64,000 nucleotides of DNA from Homoserinimonas sp. OAct 916 (lineage in GTDB: Bacteria; Actinomycetota; Actinomycetes; Actinomycetales; Microbacteriaceae). A program made the translations under genes and the position numbers. The notes beneath the pieces are model-generated. The model searched no databases. It saw only the letters and a list, made by a program, of their open reading frames with translations, and was not told the origin of the DNA. The DNA lies in NCBI RefSeq assembly GCF_003260275.1, contig NZ_QJHB01000004.1, forward strand, positions 124,001 through 188,000. Direction: 5' to 3'. Positions 24,271 through 32,803 of the stretch are shown in pieces; the first letter of the stretch is position 1, and each line of letters starts with the position of its first letter.

Positions 24271-26619
24271 CTACACTCCTGCCAGAGCGCCTTCTGGCGC
24301 GCTATGCCGTGCCCGACCACGCGCCTCGATCGGCTCCAATCGCACGACCACTGATTTCGAGGCCGGTGTGTTGCTGCCGTGGGCCGTGAAGCCCAGCGGG
24401 ACGAGCGGGTTCCCCTCGGGGAAGTACGTCGCCGCACACCCGCGTGCCGTCGGGTACGCGACAGCCTTGAAATCATGCACCACCCGGTCGACATTGTCGG
24501 TGAACTCGCTGTGCACATCTACGAGCTCGCCATCTTTGACCCCGAGCAGAGCCAGATCGTCCGGGTGGACGAAAATCACCTTGCGGCTCTTCTTGATGCC
24601 GCGGTAACGGTCATCGAGGCTGTAGATCGTCGTATTGAACTGGTCATGCGCGCGCATCGACTGCAACAACAAGCGACCGGGCGGGCACTCGATGTATTCG
24701 AGTTCGTTGACCGTGATCATGGCCTTGCCCGTTGGCGTGTTGAACGTGCGCGAATCGCGCGGTCCGTGCGGGAGGATGAATTCCTTGTCCCGGTGGAGGC
24801 GCTCATTGAACCTGTCGAAACCGGTGACCACGTGTTCTATGTGATCGCGAATGGTGTCATAGTTCCTTTCGAATCCGGCCCAGTCGATGGGCCCGTCGTC
24901 GCCGAACAGCTGGCGCGCGATTCGGGTGACGATCGACACTTCAGAGAGCAATTTGTTCGACATCGGCGGAACTTTGCCGCTGGTCGAACGGATCGCACAA
25001 ACAGAATCTTCAATCGAGAGCATCTGTGGGCCGGTCGCCTGCATATCGATATCCGTGCGTCCGAGGCACGGCAGGATCAGTGCCTCATCCCCCCCGGTGA
25101 GATGGTTTCGGTTGAGCTTCGTCGAGATCTGCACGTTGAGACCAAGCTTGCGGAAGCCCGCTTCCGCAGCCCGGGTGTCAGAGACCGCTGACACCAGATT
25201 TCCGCCCAGGCCGATCCACACCTTGGTCTTGCCGGACAGCATGGACTCGATGGCCTGCACGGAGTCGACGCCGTTCTCTCGCGGCGGGTCGAAATTGAAC
25301 TCCTTCTGGAGTGCATCCAGGAACGCCGGCGGCATCTGCTCCCAGATTCCCATCGTGCGGTCGCCCTGCACGTTGCTGTGGCCGCGGATCGGAGACGCAC
25401 CCGCACCGGGTCTGCCGATATTGCCTCGAAGCAAGAGGAGGTTCATGACCTCTTTGATGATGGAGACCGCATCCTTGTGCTGGGTCAGTCCCATCGCCCA
25501 CGTGATGATGACCTTGTCTGCTTTGAGGTATCGTGCGGCAAGCTCGTCGATTTCGGCCGTGGTGAGGCCCGTTGCCTCGAGCACGGCCTGATCATCGAGT
25601 TTTGCGACATGTGCCTTGAACTCCTCGAGCCCCGAGCAGTGCTCGTCGAGGAAATCATGGTCGAGCACCGTGCCGGGGTTCGCGGCCTCGGCCTCGAAAA
25701 CACGCTTGGAGACTGCCTGCATCAACCAGCCGTCTCCTCCGGCGCGGATCTGCAGGTACTGGCTGGCCAGCCCGACTCCATGGCCGATGATGCCTTTGAC
25801 TTTCTGCGGGTTCTTGTAGCGGATCAAGCCCGCCTCCAGAAGCGGATTGATCGCGACGATCGTTGCTCCGGCATTCCGGGCGTCCTCCAGCGCGGTCAAC
25901 ATTCGCGGATGGTTCGTGCCGGGGTTCTGCCCCATGATGATGATCAGGTCGGCCTTCTCGAAGTCTTTGTAGGCGATCGTGTTCTTGCCGATGCCAATTG
26001 CCTCGCCCATGGCCTTGCCCGTTGACTCGTGGCACATGTTCGAGCAGTCCGGCAGGTTGTTCGTGCCGAACGAACGCGCGAGAAGCTGGTAGACGAACGC
26101 CGTTTCGTTCGCGGTGCGACCACTCGTGTAGAACGTCGCCTCGTTCGGGTCGTCCAGTGCCTTCAGCCGGTCGCCGATGATCGTGAAGGCGTTCTCCCAG
26201 CTGATCGGCTCGTAGTTGTCCTTGCCCTTGGGCTTGTAGAGGGGTTCAATCAGCCGCCCCTGCATTCCCAGCCAGTATTCCGACTTCTCCCACAGGCTGG
26301 TGATGGAGTTCTCCGCCCAGAACGACGTGGGAATCGTGACCGGTGTTGCCTCCCAGGTGACGGCCTTCGCCCCGTTCTCGCAGAACTCGAGCGTCTTGCG
26401 ATGGTCGGGATCCGGCCAGGCGCAGCTCATGCAGTCGAAGCCGCCCCTCTGGTTCATCTGAGTCATCAGCTTCACAGTGCGGCCGACGCCCATATCTGAG
26501 AGTGCCGGGCCCATGGAATGGGTGACCCCCGGAACTCCGGCGGCCCACGTCTTGGGCTCTCCAACAACCATCTCGGTGGCGTCTTCGTTGACATCCTCGA
26601 CCGGCGCTTTTCCAGTCAT
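24271..26619 (-). CDS. FdhF/YdeP-family molybdopterin oxidoreductase
   Basis: 782 residues. Typical of FdhF/YdeP formate-dehydrogenase-like enzymes: GGFDCMSCAWPDPDHR near residue 60, SGRTANETAFVYQLLARSFGTNNLPDCSNMCHESTG, IIIMGQNPGTNHPRML, and the C-terminal molydop-binding part with LPHGPRDSRTFNTPTGKA and DDLALLGVKDGELVDV. The N-terminal cysteines are fewer than the four needed for a classical [4Fe-4S] site, as usual in the YdeP branch. Substrate unknown; YdeP of E. coli is linked to acid resistance. A 12-bp inverted repeat lies just upstream. The C-terminus converges on the DUF6457 remnant. Confidence 0.93.
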   Translation of the reverse strand: MTGKAPVEDVNEDATEMVVGEPKTWAAGVPGVTHSMGPALSDMGVGRTVKLMTQMNQRGGFDCMSCAWPDPDHRKTLEFCENGAKAVTWEATPVTIPTSFWAENSITSLWEKSEYWLGMQGRLIEPLYKPKGKDNYEPISWENAFTIIGDRLKALDDPNEATFYTSGRTANETAFVYQLLARSFGTNNLPDCSNMCHESTGKAMGEAIGIGKNTIAYKDFEKADLIIIMGQNPGTNHPRMLTALEDARNAGATIVAINPLLEAGLIRYKNPQKVKGIIGHGVGLASQYLQIRAGGDGWLMQAVSKRVFEAEAANPGTVLDHDFLDEHCSGLEEFKAHVAKLDDQAVLEATGLTTAEIDELAARYLKADKVIITWAMGLTQHKDAVSIIKEVMNLLLLRGNIGRPGAGASPIRGHSNVQGDRTMGIWEQMPPAFLDALQKEFNFDPPRENGVDSVQAIESMLSGKTKVWIGLGGNLVSAVSDTRAAEAGFRKLGLNVQISTKLNRNHLTGGDEALILPCLGRTDIDMQATGPQMLSIEDSVCAIRSTSGKVPPMSNKLLSEVSIVTRIARQLFGDDGPIDWAGFERNYDTIRDHIEHVVTGFDRFNERLHRDKEFILPHGPRDSRTFNTPTGKAMITVNELEYIECPPGRLLLQSMRAHDQFNTTIYSLDDRYRGIKKSRKVIFVHPDDLALLGVKDGELVDVHSEFTDNVDRVVHDFKAVAYPTARGCAATYFPEGNPLVPLGFTAHGSNTPASKSVVVRLEPIEARGRARHSAPEGALAGV

Positions 26620-26652
26620 GAGAAACTACCTACTTTCACCTTGTCGTGCACC

Positions 26653-26685
26653 GTGATCCACTCGCTGGACACCCGAGTGGATCAC
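26653..26685. promoter_or_regulatory. Inverted repeat upstream of FdhF gene
   Basis: GTGATCCACTCG (26653-26664) and CGAGTGGATCAC (26674-26685) are perfect 12-bp arms around a 9-nt spacer, 34 bp upstream of the FdhF ATG. Either an operator for a dimeric regulator or a leader hairpin. Confidence 0.75.
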
Positions 26686-26935
26686 CATGGTACGCCCGCG
26701 CAGGTAGCCCACCAAGGTCATGACCACTTTGACCGCCAACCCGGATATCCGACGGCACTTCGACAGCGAGGACATCTTTTTGTGCCCCCGAGGAACCGCC
26801 TACCCGATGACGAAAACGTATTCGCGAACCTTTCGGGCGCCAACGGTATCGCCATCATTCTCGAGTCCGTGACCCAGGTGCAGGAGCGTGATCGGGCGGT
26901 CGCGCTGACGGCCCGCGCCGGCGGCCCTCCATCGA
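26686..26935. other. Spacer with ORF-like but unassigned sequence
   Basis: No supported gene. One plus-strand frame (about 26770-26960) reads NRLPDDENVFANLSGANGIA and continues protein-like, but it has no start with SD and runs into the antisense of the DUF427 gene. It may be a decayed gene; I cannot assign a family. Confidence 0.3.
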
Positions 26936-27238
26936 TCATTGGGAGATCTGAACCTCATTCGAGAAGGCGACATAACCGGAGTAGTCGCGTCCCACGCGGT
27001 CGAATGACGCTGGGATGGGGTTGGGGTAGCTCCAGGCCAGATCGGCCCGCAGACGGTCGCCGTCGCGAACATTGAAGTACTGGCAGTCGCCCTTCCAGGG
27101 GCACCGATAGGGGGTGTCGCTGTCCTCGAGCAGCGCCGTGTTCACGCGGGCGGGCGGGAAATACCAATTGCCCTCGATCTTGACCAGTTCTTCTTCTGGT
27201 GCCTCGGCGACCACCGTGTTGTTCAGAACTGCCTTCAT
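26936..27238 (-). CDS. DUF427 domain protein
   Basis: 100 residues starting MKAVLNNTVVAEAP with GGGAG 6 nt before ATG 27238. The DUF427 pattern is complete: KIEGNWYFPPARVN, the TPYRCPWKGDCQYFNV core with two Cys, and DLAWSYPNPIP. The family is a small beta-sandwich of unknown biochemical function, widespread in actinobacteria. It stands alone, divergent from nothing obvious and upstream of the FdhF region. Confidence 0.92.
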   Translation of the reverse strand: MKAVLNNTVVAEAPEEELVKIEGNWYFPPARVNTALLEDSDTPYRCPWKGDCQYFNVRDGDRLRADLAWSYPNPIPASFDRVGRDYSGYVAFSNEVQISQ

Positions 27239-27298
27239 CACGTTCTCCCTCTGATCCGGAAACGGGATCGGAACCGCCCGTTCACACCAGGATCAACG

Positions 27299-27841
27299 TC
27301 AGAACCTGTCGTCCCATTCCGCGAGTATCGGGACATCCTGCGATTCATCCAGCCGGGTGGCTTGTTCAAGGAGGTCGACACCGCCTTGGGCGATGAGCGC
27401 GCGGCCGGCGCCGGAGGCGCGGATGAGCTGCCGCAGCCCGCCACGGAGCGCCGTGAAACTCGCACACGCTGCGGCCGCTTCCGGCGAGTGGTAGTCGATG
27501 CCCGTGTCGGCGAGAGCGTCGACCAGGGCTCCGGCCGCGAAGTGATCCTCCACCGAGAAGCGAACACCTGCGGCATCGGGCCCTGCCGCGACAGGCTCAC
27601 CCACTGCCACGATCGAAACCGTGAACCGGCCCTGCGTCTCGGCCTGGCGGGCACGGATCCACCCGGCCACCGCACGGCGATTCGTCAGCCCCGCTCCGAG
27701 AACCGCCTGCGTTTCCTTCGGCACCCGGGCGACCAGGCGGTCGGCTCCGGGCGTCGAACCCGGCAGCACATCGACGATCACGACCACGTCGGCGCCCGGA
27801 GCGATCGAATGCAGCCCGTCCAGCCCCCAATCAAAGCGCAC
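27299..27841 (-). CDS. 2-phosphosulfolactate phosphatase-like protein (ComB family)
   Basis: 180 residues from GTG 27841, preferred over the 27919 start because GGAGGAG lies 7 nt upstream and the extra N-terminus is only a PHPNSPHPNPPDP repeat. Similarity to ComB: VVVIVDVLPGSTP near the N-terminus, GRFTVSIVAVGEP, and the C-terminal SVEDHFAAGALVDALADTGIDYHSPEAAAACASF plus ALIAQGGVDLLEQAT. ComB hydrolyses 2-phosphosulfolactate in archaeal coenzyme M synthesis; bacterial homologues outside that pathway have unproven substrates. Confidence 0.8.
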   Translation of the reverse strand: MRFDWGLDGLHSIAPGADVVVIVDVLPGSTPGADRLVARVPKETQAVLGAGLTNRRAVAGWIRARQAETQGRFTVSIVAVGEPVAAGPDAAGVRFSVEDHFAAGALVDALADTGIDYHSPEAAAACASFTALRGGLRQLIRASGAGRALIAQGGVDLLEQATRLDESQDVPILAEWDDRF

Positions 27842-28016
27842 CTGGTACTCCTCCTGCGCGCGCGGGTCGGGCGGATTCGGATGCGGCGAGTTCGGATGCG
27901 GTGAGGCTGTAGTGATCACCCGGCCAGCGTATTACACCCTCCCTGCTCGGGCGGCCGCCCCGTGTTCACTGCCCGCTCCATCGACAAAGCGTCACCCGAA
28001 GACCAGACTGGGAACC

Positions 28017-28523
28017 ATGAGAGTACTCCTGAAACTAACGCTGAACTGCTCGCCGGACGCCGCATGGCGGGCGATTCGAAGCCCCGCAGTGCTCGCCGAG
28101 GTCTCGTCACCGCTGATGGAGCTCGACTCCCTGCAACGCGGCGGTTTTCCGACGATCTGGTCGGAGGGCGAGCATCCGGTGTACCTCTACGGGTTCGGCA
28201 TGTTACCCATGGGAACCCAGACGATCGACATCGGCTTTCGCCGGGTGCCCGACTTTCCGCGGGTGCGCATGCTGCGCGACTCGGGGCAGCCGACCTCCGG
28301 GATCCTCAGCCTGATAACCGAGTGGGATCACAAGATCGCGATCTCCGACGGCATGGATGGCCCCGGCACCTGCCTGTATCGAGACCAGCTCACCTTCTCG
28401 GCGGGCGTGGCCACGCCGCTCCTCTGGCCGACCCTCTGGATGATGTGGCAGTGGCGCGGCCGGCAGTTGAAGCGCCTCGCCCCGACCTGGAGCCTCGACC
28501 TGGGCGCGGACAAGCCGCTCTGA
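28017..28523 (+). CDS. SRPBCC-like hypothetical protein
   Basis: 168 residues from ATG 28017. The N-terminus MRVLLKLTLNCSPDAAWRAI and the alternating strand pattern suggest a START/SRPBCC (Bet v 1-like) ligand-binding fold, ending in a helix WMMWQWRGRQLKRLAPTW that would close the cavity. No catalytic motif is visible. Divergent from the ComB-like gene and convergent with the aquaporin gene. Confidence 0.68.
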   Translation: MRVLLKLTLNCSPDAAWRAIRSPAVLAEVSSPLMELDSLQRGGFPTIWSEGEHPVYLYGFGMLPMGTQTIDIGFRRVPDFPRVRMLRDSGQPTSGILSLITEWDHKIAISDGMDGPGTCLYRDQLTFSAGVATPLLWPTLWMMWQWRGRQLKRLAPTWSLDLGADKPL

Positions 28524-28573
28524 GACGCGCCCTCCGCCCCACTGCTCACGCCCACTTGCCCGAGTCGTACCGC

Positions 28574-29326
28574 TCAGTGGGAGGGAATCTCCTCGTTCGC
28601 GGTGACCTCCGGTGCGGGCGCGTCCGTGGGGAAAAGATAACGACTGACGAGAGCGGCGAGCACCGCGCCCACCAGTGGAGCCACGATGAACAGCCATAGC
28701 TGACTGAGCGCATCGCCGCCGACGAACAGCGCCGGGCCGATGCTGCGGGCCGGGTTCACCGAGGTTCCGGTCAGAGGTACACCGATCAAGTGAACGGTGG
28801 CGAGCGCGAAACCGATGGCGACCCCGCCGAGTTGCGGCCACGCGGCCTTACGGGTCACCAGCAGCACGATCATCACGAACAGGAACGTGAGCACCGTCTC
28901 GGCGAGAAACGCGCCGCCCGCGTTGAGGCCGATCATCGAATTCGCGCCGAACCCGTCCGTGCCGAGACCCTGCTTTGACGTGGAGTAGCCCTCGGCGCCG
29001 TTGAACATCCAGAACAGGACGCCGGCACCGACGATTCCGCCGAGGATCTGGGCGGCCCAATAGCCGACCGCCTCCACGATGCCGATCCGGCCGCCGACCC
29101 AGAAGCCCATCGTCACGGCCGGGTTGACGTGGGCACCGGTGATCGGCCCGATCCCGTAGGCGAGCACCAGCATGATCAGTCCGAACGCGAGTGCGGTGGC
29201 CACGACCCCGGCGGATGTGCTCTGCCCGGTCATGGCGAATCCGAATGACAGCGTTGCGACCCCGACGCCGAAGAAGACCAACAGGGCGGTGCCGAGAGCC
29301 TCGGCGATGAATTTGCGCAGGTTCAT
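28574..29326 (-). CDS. Aquaporin (MIP family channel)
   Basis: 250 residues, six membrane segments. Both NPA boxes are intact: GAHVNPAVT and TSVNPARS. The N-terminal RKFIAEALGTALLVFFGVG and the arginine of the second NPA box (selectivity filter) match AqpZ-type water channels, though glycerol conduction cannot be excluded. An unusual polar loop EGYSTSKQGLGTDGFGANS lies between the third and fourth segments. An AGGAGG SD lies just upstream of the ATG. Confidence 0.95.
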   Translation of the reverse strand: MNLRKFIAEALGTALLVFFGVGVATLSFGFAMTGQSTSAGVVATALAFGLIMLVLAYGIGPITGAHVNPAVTMGFWVGGRIGIVEAVGYWAAQILGGIVGAGVLFWMFNGAEGYSTSKQGLGTDGFGANSMIGLNAGGAFLAETVLTFLFVMIVLLVTRKAAWPQLGGVAIGFALATVHLIGVPLTGTSVNPARSIGPALFVGGDALSQLWLFIVAPLVGAVLAALVSRYLFPTDAPAPEVTANEEIPSH

Positions 29327-29629
29327 GAGATCCTCCTGAAGACTTTCTGGTCAGCTGGTCAGCACCGGTCTGATTTTTCTGATGATACTCCCAGCCTTCT
29401 CGCCTTCCTACCCGCGCGCCGCACTTTTTTCGCCCACCTCCGGCGCGTTGAGGGGCCCGAATCGGTGCTTCAGCGCCGCGCGGTGATGAGCGCCGTGTCG
29501 CTTACGGCAGCAGCAGTTGCGACGGATCAGCAACCTGCACTACGGTTGAAGGACTTGTGGGCGCAATTGCGCGCCCCCTGCGTCGTAGAACGCTACTCTT
29601 CTCCTCGGCTCATACCGGGTTCTGTTGAT
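29327..29629. other. Spacer upstream of the helicase leader
   Basis: About 300 bp without a supported gene between divergent aquaporin and helicase genes. It holds a 12-bp perfect palindrome GCGCAATTGCGC (29561-29572); the helicase promoter should lie here, but no single -35/-10 pair stands out. Confidence 0.4.
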
Positions 29630-29759
29630 TTGTGCGTGAGCACAAGCATTTCTTGCGGCGAACTGATGTTGCCGATCGGCAACCTCGCCACCCATTCCGA
29701 AACCTGACCACGGGGACGACCTGTGCCTGGTTCTTCGGAACCTGATGCCTGAAAGGCAC
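29630..29759 (+). promoter_or_regulatory. Structured 5' leader of DEAD-box helicase (four hairpins)
   Basis: Four perfect stems in 130 nt: TTGTGC-GTGA-GCACAA (29630-29645, a GNRA loop), GTTGCC-GATC-GGCAAC (29668-29683), GGTTC-TTCG-GAACC (29729-29742, a UUCG-type loop) and TGCCT-GAA-AGGCA (29746-29758). The last covers the AAAGG Shine-Dalgarno of the helicase; an alternative longer pairing is GTGCC (29723-29727) with GGCAC (29755-29759). This looks like an RNA switch or cold-responsive leader controlling translation. Confidence 0.72.
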
Positions 29760-29765
29760 CACACA

Positions 29766-31286
29766 ATGACTTCTGTGCCCACTAACGAAATATCCTTTGG
29801 CGCGCTTGGCGTGCCCACACCGCTGGTTGCTGCTCTCAGCCGCAGCGGCATCTCCGCCCCCTTCCCGATTCAGGTCGACTCGCTGCCCGACACCCTCGCT
29901 GGACGCGATGTGCTCGGCCGCGGAAAGACCGGCAGCGGAAAGACCCTGGCGTTTTCCATTCCGATGGTGGCGCGCCTCGGCGGCCCGTTGGCCGGCGGCA
30001 AACGCCGCCCCGGCCGTCCGGTCGGTCTGATTCTGGCGCCGACCCGGGAACTGGCCACCCAGATCTCGGCCGCGCTCACCCCGCTGGCCGAGGTGTACAA
30101 CCTGAAGACCACCACGATCTTCGGTGGCGTCTCGCAGGGCCGCCAGGTCACCGCGCTGAAGGCCGGCGTCGATATCGTCGTTGCCTGCCCCGGCCGTCTG
30201 GAAGACCTCATGCAGCAGGGATTCATCTCGCTCGATGCCGTGGAGGTCACCGTGCTCGACGAGGCCGACCACATGGCCGATCTCGGCTTTCTGCCGTCGG
30301 TGACGCGCATCCTGAACAAGACGCCCTCCGGCGGACAGCGACTGTTGTTCTCGGCCACCCTGGACAACGGGGTGGACAAGCTCGTGAAGCGCTTCCTGCA
30401 GAATGAGATCACCCATTCGGTTGACGACGTCAATTCGCACGTCGAGGCGATGACCCACCACGTGTTCGAGGTCGACGGGGTCGAGGCCAAGCGCCTGCTG
30501 GTGCAGAAGCTCGCCTCCGGCACCGGCCGCCGTATTCTCTTCATGCGCACCAAGCACCACGCCAAGAAGCTCGCCAAGCAGCTGACCGACGCGGGGATCC
30601 CCTCGGTCGACCTGCACGGCAACCTCTCGCAGGCCGCCCGTGACCGCAACCTGGCGGCGTTCTCCGACGGTTCGGCTCGGGTTCTGGTGGCAACGGATGT
30701 CGCCGCTCGCGGCGTGCACGTCGACCACGTCGAACTCGTCATCCACGTCGACCCGCCGGCCGAGCACAAGGCGTACCTGCACCGCTCCGGACGCACCGCA
30801 CGCGCGGGCAGCGCCGGCGATGTGGTGACGGTGATGCTCACCGCGCAGAAGAAGGATGTCGCCTTCCTGCTGCGCAAGGCCGAGATCACGGCCCAGCCGC
30901 AGCGGGTGACCGCAGACTCGGACGTGGTGAACGACCTGGTCGGTGAGATCGCCGCGTTCGTCAAGCCCGCCCCGCGAGTGCAGGCCCATACAGGCGGAGG
31001 ACACTCGCAGGGCGCCAACGCGCAGCGCAAGCGCGCCGCCCGCGGCCCCGCATCGGGAGCTCCGCGCCGTGACCGTTCCGGTCGCCCCGGCGCCGGTGCC
31101 TCCACGCGCTCGTCCGAGGGTGCAGCACGCACCGGGCAGGGTGCCGCTTCCGGCAGGACGCGTCGCGCGTCGGCCGGGGCATCCACCGCCACGTACAGCA
31201 CCTCGACCGGCTCCGGTGGCTCGTACGGTTCGCGCACGCAGGCTCCGGCCCGCAGCCAGCAGGGCTCCAGGCGCGCCCAGGGCTGA
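29766..31286 (+). CDS. DEAD-box ATP-dependent RNA helicase
   Basis: 506 residues from ATG 29766. Motifs in order: Q motif region PFPIQVDSLP, Walker A KTGSGKT (54-60), PTRELA, DEAD at 165-168, SAT, and HRSGRTARAG. The C-terminal 110 residues are a basic, Gly/Ser/Arg/Ala-rich disordered tail likely to bind RNA. Such RhlE/CsdA-like helicases unwind structured RNA, notably in the cold. The structured leader suggests post-transcriptional autoregulation. A hairpin terminator follows at 31315-31345. Confidence 0.96.
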   Translation: MTSVPTNEISFGALGVPTPLVAALSRSGISAPFPIQVDSLPDTLAGRDVLGRGKTGSGKTLAFSIPMVARLGGPLAGGKRRPGRPVGLILAPTRELATQISAALTPLAEVYNLKTTTIFGGVSQGRQVTALKAGVDIVVACPGRLEDLMQQGFISLDAVEVTVLDEADHMADLGFLPSVTRILNKTPSGGQRLLFSATLDNGVDKLVKRFLQNEITHSVDDVNSHVEAMTHHVFEVDGVEAKRLLVQKLASGTGRRILFMRTKHHAKKLAKQLTDAGIPSVDLHGNLSQAARDRNLAAFSDGSARVLVATDVAARGVHVDHVELVIHVDPPAEHKAYLHRSGRTARAGSAGDVVTVMLTAQKKDVAFLLRKAEITAQPQRVTADSDVVNDLVGEIAAFVKPAPRVQAHTGGGHSQGANAQRKRAARGPASGAPRRDRSGRPGAGASTRSSEGAARTGQGAASGRTRRASAGASTATYSTSTGSGGSYGSRTQAPARSQQGSRRAQG

Positions 31287-31314
31287 TCCGCAGCGCTGAT
31301 CAAAACCCTTGTCC

Positions 31315-31345
31315 GGCCCCCGAAGTGATTACTCACTCGGGGGCC
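31315..31345 (+). terminator. Hairpin terminator after DEAD-box helicase
   Basis: GGCCCCCGA (31315-31323) pairs with TCGGGGGCC (31337-31345), extended by GTGA/TCAC around a TTAC loop, giving 13 bp with one bulged A. No U-tract, as is common in actinobacteria. Confidence 0.8.
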
Positions 31346-31378
31346 GCACTCGTTCAAGGATTGGGTAACCTAGGAATC

Positions 31379-31873
31379 ATGACAGCGCCGTCCACGAACA
31401 TCCGCACGCCCGTCCTCGAAGACGCACCCCGGCTGGGCTATGTTCATTCGACCTGTTTTCGCGAGGTCTACCGCGATGTCACCCCGCAAGGCTTTGTGAG
31501 AAGCCTCGACCCGCAGGAACTGACCGACTCGTGGACCCAGATCATCGCGTACGAAGGCAACAACAAATTCGTGGCCGAGGTCGAGGGTGAGATCGTGGGC
31601 TTCTCCTCATCCGGCCCGGGGCGCGACGACGAGGGCCCGAGAGATCTGGAGCTCTACTCGATCTACCTGTTGTCGAAACACTACGGTTCGGGCCTCGGCC
31701 AAAAGTTGCTCGACGCCGCCGTCGGCGATGAACCCGCCTACCTGTGGGTGGCTGAGGACAACGCGCGATCGCAGACCTTCTACGAACGCAATGGCTTCAC
31801 GGCCGACGGGGCGCGTCGTATCGAGGACTTCATCGGAACAGCGAGCTTCTCAGAAATTCGGATGCGGCGCTGA
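31379..31873 (+). CDS. GNAT-family N-acetyltransferase
   Basis: 164 residues. GNAT fold: N-terminal PVLEDAPRLGYVHSTCFREVY, strand FVAEVEGEIVGFSSSG, acetyl-CoA pyrophosphate loop LLSKHYGSGLGQKLLDAAV (Q/RxxGxG type) and C-terminal YLWVAEDNARSQTFYERNGF. Substrate unknown. TAACCT (31366-31371) lies 7 nt before the ATG and no SD is present, so the mRNA is probably leaderless. The stop codon lies inside the first unit of a 15-bp tandem array. Confidence 0.92.
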   Translation: MTAPSTNIRTPVLEDAPRLGYVHSTCFREVYRDVTPQGFVRSLDPQELTDSWTQIIAYEGNNKFVAEVEGEIVGFSSSGPGRDDEGPRDLELYSIYLLSKHYGSGLGQKLLDAAVGDEPAYLWVAEDNARSQTFYERNGFTADGARRIEDFIGTASFSEIRMRR

Positions 31874-31941
31874 TCGTGGCGGCGCTGATCGTTGGTGCGC
31901 TGATCGTTGGTGCGCTGATCGTTGGTGCGCTGATCGTTGGC
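31867..31941. repeat. 15-bp tandem repeat, five copies, containing the GNAT stop codon
   Basis: Five contiguous units of GCGCTGATCGTTGGT (first unit GCGCTGATCGTGGCG). The TGA of the acetyltransferase gene (31871-31873) is inside unit 1 and is therefore copied in each unit. Confidence 0.95.
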
Positions 31942-32038
31942 GCGCTGCCCTCGTGAGGTGATCACCGGGTTCTCGATCTGCCGCCCCGCCGCTCCGCTTA
32001 CCTCTGCTGCGACCCTTCGGTCAGCTGTGACGCTTCGG

Positions 32039-32581
32039 TCAGCCGAGCCGGCCGACCGAGGCCAGGGCCGCGCGCAGCAGGGCGCCGCGGCCGCCCTCCA
32101 TCTCGGCCGAGAGCTGGTCGCTGGACGCCTCGTCGGGTGTCATCCAGGTGAGCTCCAACGCATCCTGGCGGGGCTCACAGGTGCCGGTGACCGGAACCAC
32201 GAACGCCAGCGAGACAGCGTGCTGGCGCTCATCCGTGTACCGACTGATACCCGGCATCGGAAAATACTCGGCCACCTGGAACGGGATCGCACCCGGTTGC
32301 AGTTGTGGGAAAGCCATCGGCCCGAGATCTTTCTCCAGGTGCCGGAACAGGGCCTCGCGCAGCGTCTCGCCGTACATCACCCGGCCAGACACGATCGTGC
32401 GAGTCATCTCACCGGCTGCGGTCGCGCGCAGCAACACACCCACCTCGGTGACCTGGCCCAAGCCGTCGACCCGCACCGGCACCGCCTCGACATATAACAA
32501 CGGCAGGCGTCGACGCACATGTTCCAACTCTTCGTCGGAAAGCCAGCCGGGATTCGGGTCGGGGGTGCCAGTGGAACTCAT
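32039..32581 (-). CDS. NUDIX-fold protein (DUF4916-like)
   Basis: 180 residues from ATG 32581. Features: LLYVEAVPVRVDGLGQVTEVGVLLRA, a degenerate Nudix box around MYGETLREALFRHLEKDLGP, then RYTDERQHAVSLAFVVPV and a C-terminal ALELTWMTPDEA. The Nudix box lacks the full set of metal-binding Glu residues, as is usual for this actinobacterial subgroup, so hydrolase activity is uncertain. The longer reading to 32749 runs through a CCAGCCAT repeat and is not credible. A TTCGGTCAGC duplication includes its stop codon. Confidence 0.85.
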   Translation of the reverse strand: MSSTGTPDPNPGWLSDEELEHVRRRLPLLYVEAVPVRVDGLGQVTEVGVLLRATAAGEMTRTIVSGRVMYGETLREALFRHLEKDLGPMAFPQLQPGAIPFQVAEYFPMPGISRYTDERQHAVSLAFVVPVTGTCEPRQDALELTWMTPDEASSDQLSAEMEGGRGALLRAALASVGRLG

Positions 32582-32714
32582 GCTCCATTCTTGCGCACGG
32601 GGATGCCGAGTGGCCACCCAGCTGCTCGTGGCGATGGGAGAACGCAACCGTCGAGGTTCCGGGCACGGCACCACGGCCACGACTTCCCGGTCAGCAAAGC
32701 GCCGCCGCCCCCGC

Positions 32715-32762
32715 CATCCAGCCATCCAGCCATTCAGCCATTCAGCCATTCAGCCATCCAGC
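32715..32762. repeat. 8-bp tandem repeat, six copies
   Basis: Six units of CATCCAGC or CATTCAGC in the spacer between the divergent NUDIX and esterase genes, ending 41 bp before the esterase ATG. Confidence 0.92.
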
Positions 32763-32803
32763 CACTCTCAGTACCATGGGGGGCGCCCACCTCCGGAGGA
32801 ACC

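Noticed and set aside
24125-24607. Extended reading of the DUF6457-like frame to the next stop
   Set aside because: The part beyond about 24216 is antisense to the FdhF-like gene and has no protein character.
29610-31357. Two long minus-strand frames
   Set aside because: Antisense to the DEAD-box helicase and its leader.
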